Assembly: GCA_017538465.1 (NCBI GenBank) | Contig: JAFYIW010000257.1 | Coordinates: 1-7,161 of the forward strand | Length of the DNA stretch: 7,161 nucleotides | Source of the DNA: Victivallales bacterium | GTDB taxonomy: Bacteria; Verrucomicrobiota; Lentisphaeria; Oligosphaerales; Oligosphaeraceae | Reading direction: 5' to 3' | Shown here: piece after piece, positions 4,078 through 7,161 of the stretch | Position numbering within the stretch: the first letter of the stretch is position 1 | Layout: the number at the start of each line of letters is the position of its first letter | The notes under the pieces: model-generated | The model's input: only the letters and a program-made list of their open reading frames with translations | Told to the model about the DNA's origin: nothing | Database searches by the model: none | Position numbers and translations under genes: made by a program

Positions 4078-6250
4078 TTTCCCAATCCAGGGGGAGATTC
4101 CAGTTGAACTTCGCGGGAGGAGTCTTCTGGACCAATTGCCGTCTGACCTGCTCCAGCACGAGCTTATGGCATCCGAACTGCTGCATGTTGAACCACAGCA
4201 GCCAATCCGGCAGATTGCCCTCGATCACTTTGAGCTGCTCCAAAAGACGCGCCATCGCCGCATCCGCCACCTTGATGGCCGCGGCGGCTCCCCCCCGCTT
4301 GGCCAGGGCACCCTTGATTTTCAGCAACGCCTGGAAGAAATCCGCATGAATGCTCACCCGCTGAGCGGCGGCATACAGACTGCGCAGACATTCCAGAAGC
4401 GGATCGGGACGATGCTCGCCGTCCGGCTGTCGGGTAAATCGGTCGCCCTCCAGTTGCTTCGCGAAGAAGTCGGCGGCTTCCGTGGCCTCCGCGCTGACCT
4501 TGGCCAGTTCCTCGCCAGCCTTGGCATGTTTCTCCAACGCGGTCAGGGCCGTCTCCGGATAAGCCGGCAACATGGAACCTTGAGGTTTCTTTGTTCCCTG
4601 GATGACGAAATACCGGAAGGGCAGACACACGCTGTAGGTCGGGTTGGCGGCGGCATGGTCCAGTTGCTCCAACGCCCTGAGATAGCGCCTCCCCATGCCA
4701 CCGAAAATCAGCTCCGCCCAACGGACACGCATTTCCTCCAGCGACTCGCCGGCGGAATCCTTCCCTTCCCACGTGCGCACACCCAGCAATGCGAGGTGAT
4801 CCAGATAGGCCGGGTCAAATTGATAGGCGGACATGATTCCCTGGAAGCCCAGCCTGAACGCGGCAAAAACCCCTGCGTCCAGTAGGCTACGGCAGGAAAC
4901 GTAGTTCGAGTAATTGCCCACGCCGCCCAGAGGGGATATCCACGAATCCGCAAAGCCCTTCGGAGTGCAGACGGCCGTGTATTTCTTGCCACGTTCGTTG
5001 CCGCGGTCCTGGAAATCCACCGCCAGATGCCCTTTCACCGAGGCTTTCTTGAGCAGCGAGGCAACCGCCGCGCGGAAGCCCTTGAGTTCATTCAGCAAAT
5101 TCGAGTAGATGACCACCTTCTCAACGCCACGGGCAACCAGCCCCTTGACCAGGAACTCCAGAAAGGCGGCCAGCCGCTTGTCCTCGCTGATGGCCTTGCA
5201 CTGTGCGCATTTGCACCACGCGGACTCGCAGCCGCCATCCTCCTCGTGGGCATGGATATCCTTGAGTTCGGCCAGGCCGACATGGAAATACTTGACGCCA
5301 TCCGGATAGAATTTCGCCAGGAATTTCCCAAGGAACTCCAGCAGCCCTTCCCGGGCGGCTTTCGAGGTCAGGCACAACGCGGCATGCGTGGGCTTGCCTT
5401 TCGCGTTCTTCGCCGAGAGCTCCGGCAGGATGGTCGGCAGCAGAGTGCTGCTGGAAAGCAGGTTGAAATAGGGATAGATGGCCACGCCGCGCTCCCGCCC
5501 ATAGTTGATGACGTCTTCGAAGAAATCCTCCTCGAACATGGCGGGAGGCACTTCGCGCTCATACCAGCGGTCATATTTCAGATTGTAGTAGCGGAAATGC
5601 GACAGCGACCTCGGATCGGTGTCCGTCGGCTCCTGCGACACAGGGGTCATCATGAACTCCGAAGGCATCTCAGGATGGGAGACGCGACAGGAGGGCTCGC
5701 AGTTGTAGACGCCCACGCACATCGCGTTCAGCTTGAAGGAGGAAATCGCGTCGATGGCCTGATACCAGTCCGTACGGCTCATGCGCTCATTGCCCCAGTT
5801 GCAGTCGGTCAGCACGCCGCGCAGCGGGATGCTCGGCCAGTCCCGGATGATGAGATTCGGCACCGCAAAACCATTGAACATGATGTGGAACAGGGTCGAT
5901 AGTGTCTGGGCCGCCCAGACAATGCCTTCCTGATGCGGGGTGCGAATGAAGATTTCACTGCCCTGGATGCGAAGCTCGTAGAACTCGCGCCGCAGAATCT
6001 CCGGGACATCCTTGAAGTCAAAGGCGTCCTCATTCTCCACGCGGGCGTCAATGACATATTTCTTCTTGTTGGCGACCACATGCACGTCGGCATCGGATAA
6101 AATCAACCGCAACGCCTTGCGCTCAACAGGAGACACGTTATTCGTCGTTAGACGCACGTCCCGAGCCAGTTCGCTGATGCCCTCCCCCAATATCACCTGT
6201 TTGGGCTGCGGGTAGAATTCGGCAATTTCATACCTGTGGCTGATGCTCAT
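4061..6250 (-). CDS. GH20-like glycoside hydrolase (beta-hexosaminidase superfamily) with altered catalytic motif
   Basis: With ATG 6250 the protein is 729 residues. Residues 5-130 look like the alpha/beta domain that precedes GH20 barrels (FYPQPKQVILGEG near the start; EGIVWAAQTLSTLF later). The barrel opens with RDWPSIPLRGVL (around 136-147), where GH20 enzymes carry a substrate-binding arginine, followed by an SRTDWYQAIDAISSFKLNAM-type helix. The GH20 signature HxGGDE appears as H323-V-G-L-A-E328: the acid/base Glu is kept but the acetamido-orienting Asp is Ala. A Cys/His cluster follows (H333, H335, C341, C346, C348, C351). The C-terminal 230 residues look helical. No signal peptide is evident. 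ATG 6316 (751 residues) is an alternative start. A still longer frame to 6766 runs through repeats and the next gene and is rejected. The family is fairly sure; substrate and activity are unknown. Confidence 0.75.
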   Translation of the reverse strand: MSISHRYEIAEFYPQPKQVILGEGISELARDVRLTTNNVSPVERKALRLILSDADVHVVANKKKYVIDARVENEDAFDFKDVPEILRREFYELRIQGSEIFIRTPHQEGIVWAAQTLSTLFHIMFNGFAVPNLIIRDWPSIPLRGVLTDCNWGNERMSRTDWYQAIDAISSFKLNAMCVGVYNCEPSCRVSHPEMPSEFMMTPVSQEPTDTDPRSLSHFRYYNLKYDRWYEREVPPAMFEEDFFEDVINYGRERGVAIYPYFNLLSSSTLLPTILPELSAKNAKGKPTHAALCLTSKAAREGLLEFLGKFLAKFYPDGVKYFHVGLAELKDIHAHEEDGGCESAWCKCAQCKAISEDKRLAAFLEFLVKGLVARGVEKVVIYSNLLNELKGFRAAVASLLKKASVKGHLAVDFQDRGNERGKKYTAVCTPKGFADSWISPLGGVGNYSNYVSCRSLLDAGVFAAFRLGFQGIMSAYQFDPAYLDHLALLGVRTWEGKDSAGESLEEMRVRWAELIFGGMGRRYLRALEQLDHAAANPTYSVCLPFRYFVIQGTKKPQGSMLPAYPETALTALEKHAKAGEELAKVSAEATEAADFFAKQLEGDRFTRQPDGEHRPDPLLECLRSLYAAAQRVSIHADFFQALLKIKGALAKRGGAAAAIKVADAAMARLLEQLKVIEGNLPDWLLWFNMQQFGCHKLVLEQVRRQLVQKTPPAKFNWNLPLDWEIPEDK

Positions 6251-6350
6251 CGTACAGCAGGGAAAAAAGTTAAACAGGAACCGCCTTACACCTCGTAAAC
6301 TCTGCGCCAAGTTCATGGGTGTAGTGGTAATTTCTTCAATAAGAATGGTT

Positions 6351-6378
6351 AATATAATCCCTTGCGGAGATTTTGCAA
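6351..6378 (-). promoter_or_regulatory. Candidate promoter of the GH20-like gene
   Basis: TTGCAA (6378-6373) and TATATT (6356-6351) are 16 bases apart; they match four and five of six sigma-70 consensus bases. The region is locally AT-rich between GC-rich repeats and coding sequence. Transcription would start near 6344, about 28 bases before ATG 6316 and about 94 before ATG 6250. Confidence 0.45.
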
Positions 6379-6418
6379 ATCCGACACGCCAAATTGACAC
6401 CACGACTTGCGTGCAGAA

Positions 6419-6472
6419 GGAAGGGACGCGCCCCAGCGCGACCTGGGGAGGGACGCGCTCCTGCGCGACCTG
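6419..6472. repeat. Two tandem 27-bp palindromic repeat units
   Basis: Units at 6419-6445 and 6446-6472 are contiguous and differ at only 3 of 27 positions. Each can fold through CGCGC/GCGCG arms flanked by GG/CC; on the minus strand this reads GGTCGCGC-AGGA-GCGCGTCC in one unit. The second unit shares 16 identical bases with the repeat between ilvH and murI. They look like members of a dispersed REP-type family. Confidence 0.75.
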
Positions 6473-6502
6473 CATGGTAAGGGGAAATACAAATCCCAAC
6501 GC

Positions 6503-6547
6503 AGGGCGTGCAGGCGCACGGCCCTCCCGAACGAAGGGTACGCGCCC
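6503..6547. repeat. Further palindromic repeat next to the Fn3-protein stop codon
   Basis: AGGGC-GTGC-AGGC-GCAC-G-GCCCT (6503-6525) forms a nine-pair stem with one bulged G and a four-base loop. It is followed by GGGTACGCGCCC (6536-6547), which overlaps the stop codon of the gene to the right. In the minus direction it follows that stop at once and may stabilise or end the message, though no T-run follows. Its minus-strand translation gives EGRAPARP, a string familiar to me from spurious frames in Verrucomicrobiota-type genomes. Confidence 0.5.
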
Positions 6548-7161
6548 TACTCTTTCCGAATCATATATCCCTCGCCTGCTCTGAGCAGATACTCGTCGCC
6601 CACTGCCTCCAGCGGACGCCATGCGCCGTCCTGGAACTGCCATACCTGCGCAGGAGCCTCCACCACGGTGTCCTCCTCCAGTGGTCCGACCAGATTCCAG
6701 CCATCCGACAGGACAATTGGCTCGTTCCCGCCACGCAGTTCGCCAGAGGGGAACAAGTCCAGCCATGGCTCATCCGCCTCGTCCTGGTACAGCCAGTAAC
6801 TCCGGCCAATGCCCAAGGTCAAGGGACGGACATAGGCATCCTCCTCCTCCTCAAACATGGTCCTGGAGAGCATCACCTGCTCCGAATAGTTGTCCAGCGG
6901 GAATGGCAGTGAAACCAGGTTCCAGCCATCCGCAGGACGAAGAGTCATCCGTGCGCCCAGCTCGAAACTCCACACCGCGCCAGCCGTTGACGTGCCATCT
7001 ACAGTCGTGGTCACCTGCCAGTAGTAGGTGGTATCCGCTGACAAGCCAGCCGGAAGCCGGAGGACATTGCCCGTCAGGCCAGTGAACTCCTCCACGATTT
7101 CCGCCGCCTCGTCCGACAGTTCCGGTGCCCCCGTCCAGATGGTGACATCGTATTCCGCACC
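6547..7161 (-). CDS. C-terminal part of a probably exported protein: Fn3-like domain plus duplicated GWNL module
   Basis: The frame is open through the right edge, so only the last 204 residues are seen; the 5' end lies outside. Visible residues 1-68 end in YYWQVTTTVDGTSTAGAVWSFE, the typical closing strands of a fibronectin type III domain in large bacterial surface proteins. Two related segments follow: DGWNLVSLPF (78-87) leading to GIGRSYWLYQ (117-126), and DGWNLVGPLE (153-162) leading to AGEGYMIRKE (195-204). Both share the plan GWNL followed by a closing Gly-x-x-Tyr strand, which suggests an internal duplication. Such modules usually cap secreted or cell-surface proteins. The catalytic or binding part, if any, is upstream and not visible. 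The stop is TAG at 6547, directly against a palindromic repeat. Confidence 0.8.
   Translation of the reverse strand, partial: GAEYDVTIWTGAPELSDEAAEIVEEFTGLTGNVLRLPAGLSADTTYYWQVTTTVDGTSTAGAVWSFELGARMTLRPADGWNLVSLPFPLDNYSEQVMLSRTMFEEEEDAYVRPLTLGIGRSYWLYQDEADEPWLDLFPSGELRGGNEPIVLSDGWNLVGPLEEDTVVEAPAQVWQFQDGAWRPLEAVGDEYLLRAGEGYMIRKE

Noticed and set aside
3800..4885. 361-residue plus-strand frame antisense to the GH20-like gene and ilv leader
   Set aside because: It runs across two unrelated features and has no domain signature or ribosome site. The same holds for the plus-strand frame at 5027-5902.
6251..6766. N-terminal extension of the GH20-like gene to ATG 6766 (901 residues)
   Set aside because: It would overlap the Fn3-protein gene by 220 bases and translate palindromic repeats (EGRAPARP). 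Family homology begins just after ATG 6250 and a promoter lies within the extension.

Overview
The window is bacterial, fairly GC-rich, and every supported gene reads on the minus strand, so gene order runs from right to left. The mix points to the Planctomycetota-Verrucomicrobiota-Lentisphaerota group, most likely Lentisphaerota or a relative. The clues are a GH20-like sugar hydrolase, an Fn3/GWNL-type exported protein, and GC-rich palindromic intergenic repeats whose read-through translation gives the junk string EGRAPARP. This placement is an inference from gene content, not a proven assignment.

Layout from right to left. 7161-6547 is the C-terminal end of a large, probably exported protein with an Fn3-like domain and a duplicated GWNL module. 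6546-6317 is a repeat-rich intergenic region with a plausible promoter at its left end. 6250 (or 6316) to 4061 is a GH20-like glycoside hydrolase whose signature has lost the catalytic aspartate. 4020-3727 is a regulatory leader: a candidate promoter, a 17-codon peptide gene very rich in Ile and Val codons, alternative RNA helices and an intrinsic terminator. This leads into ilvB (3726-2017) and ilvH (1999-1448), the two subunits of acetohydroxyacid synthase. 1447-1318 is an intergenic stretch with a palindromic repeat and a tandem heptamer repeat. murI (glutamate racemase) follows at 1317-511. 510-349 is a short gap with a perfect inverted repeat, and an unrecognised acidic protein starts near 348 and runs off the left edge.

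The most coherent system is the ilv unit. AHAS makes the first common intermediates of isoleucine, valine and leucine synthesis. The transcript leader encodes MNRIVSQRVIVIGTVNA, with 7 Ile/Val codons in 17, and ends in a terminator 28 bases before ilvB. One terminator arm is complementary to an upstream leader segment. This is the layout of ribosome-mediated transcription attenuation by charged Ile- and Val-tRNA. The glycan genes on the right and murI on the left have no evident functional link to it beyond shared strand.
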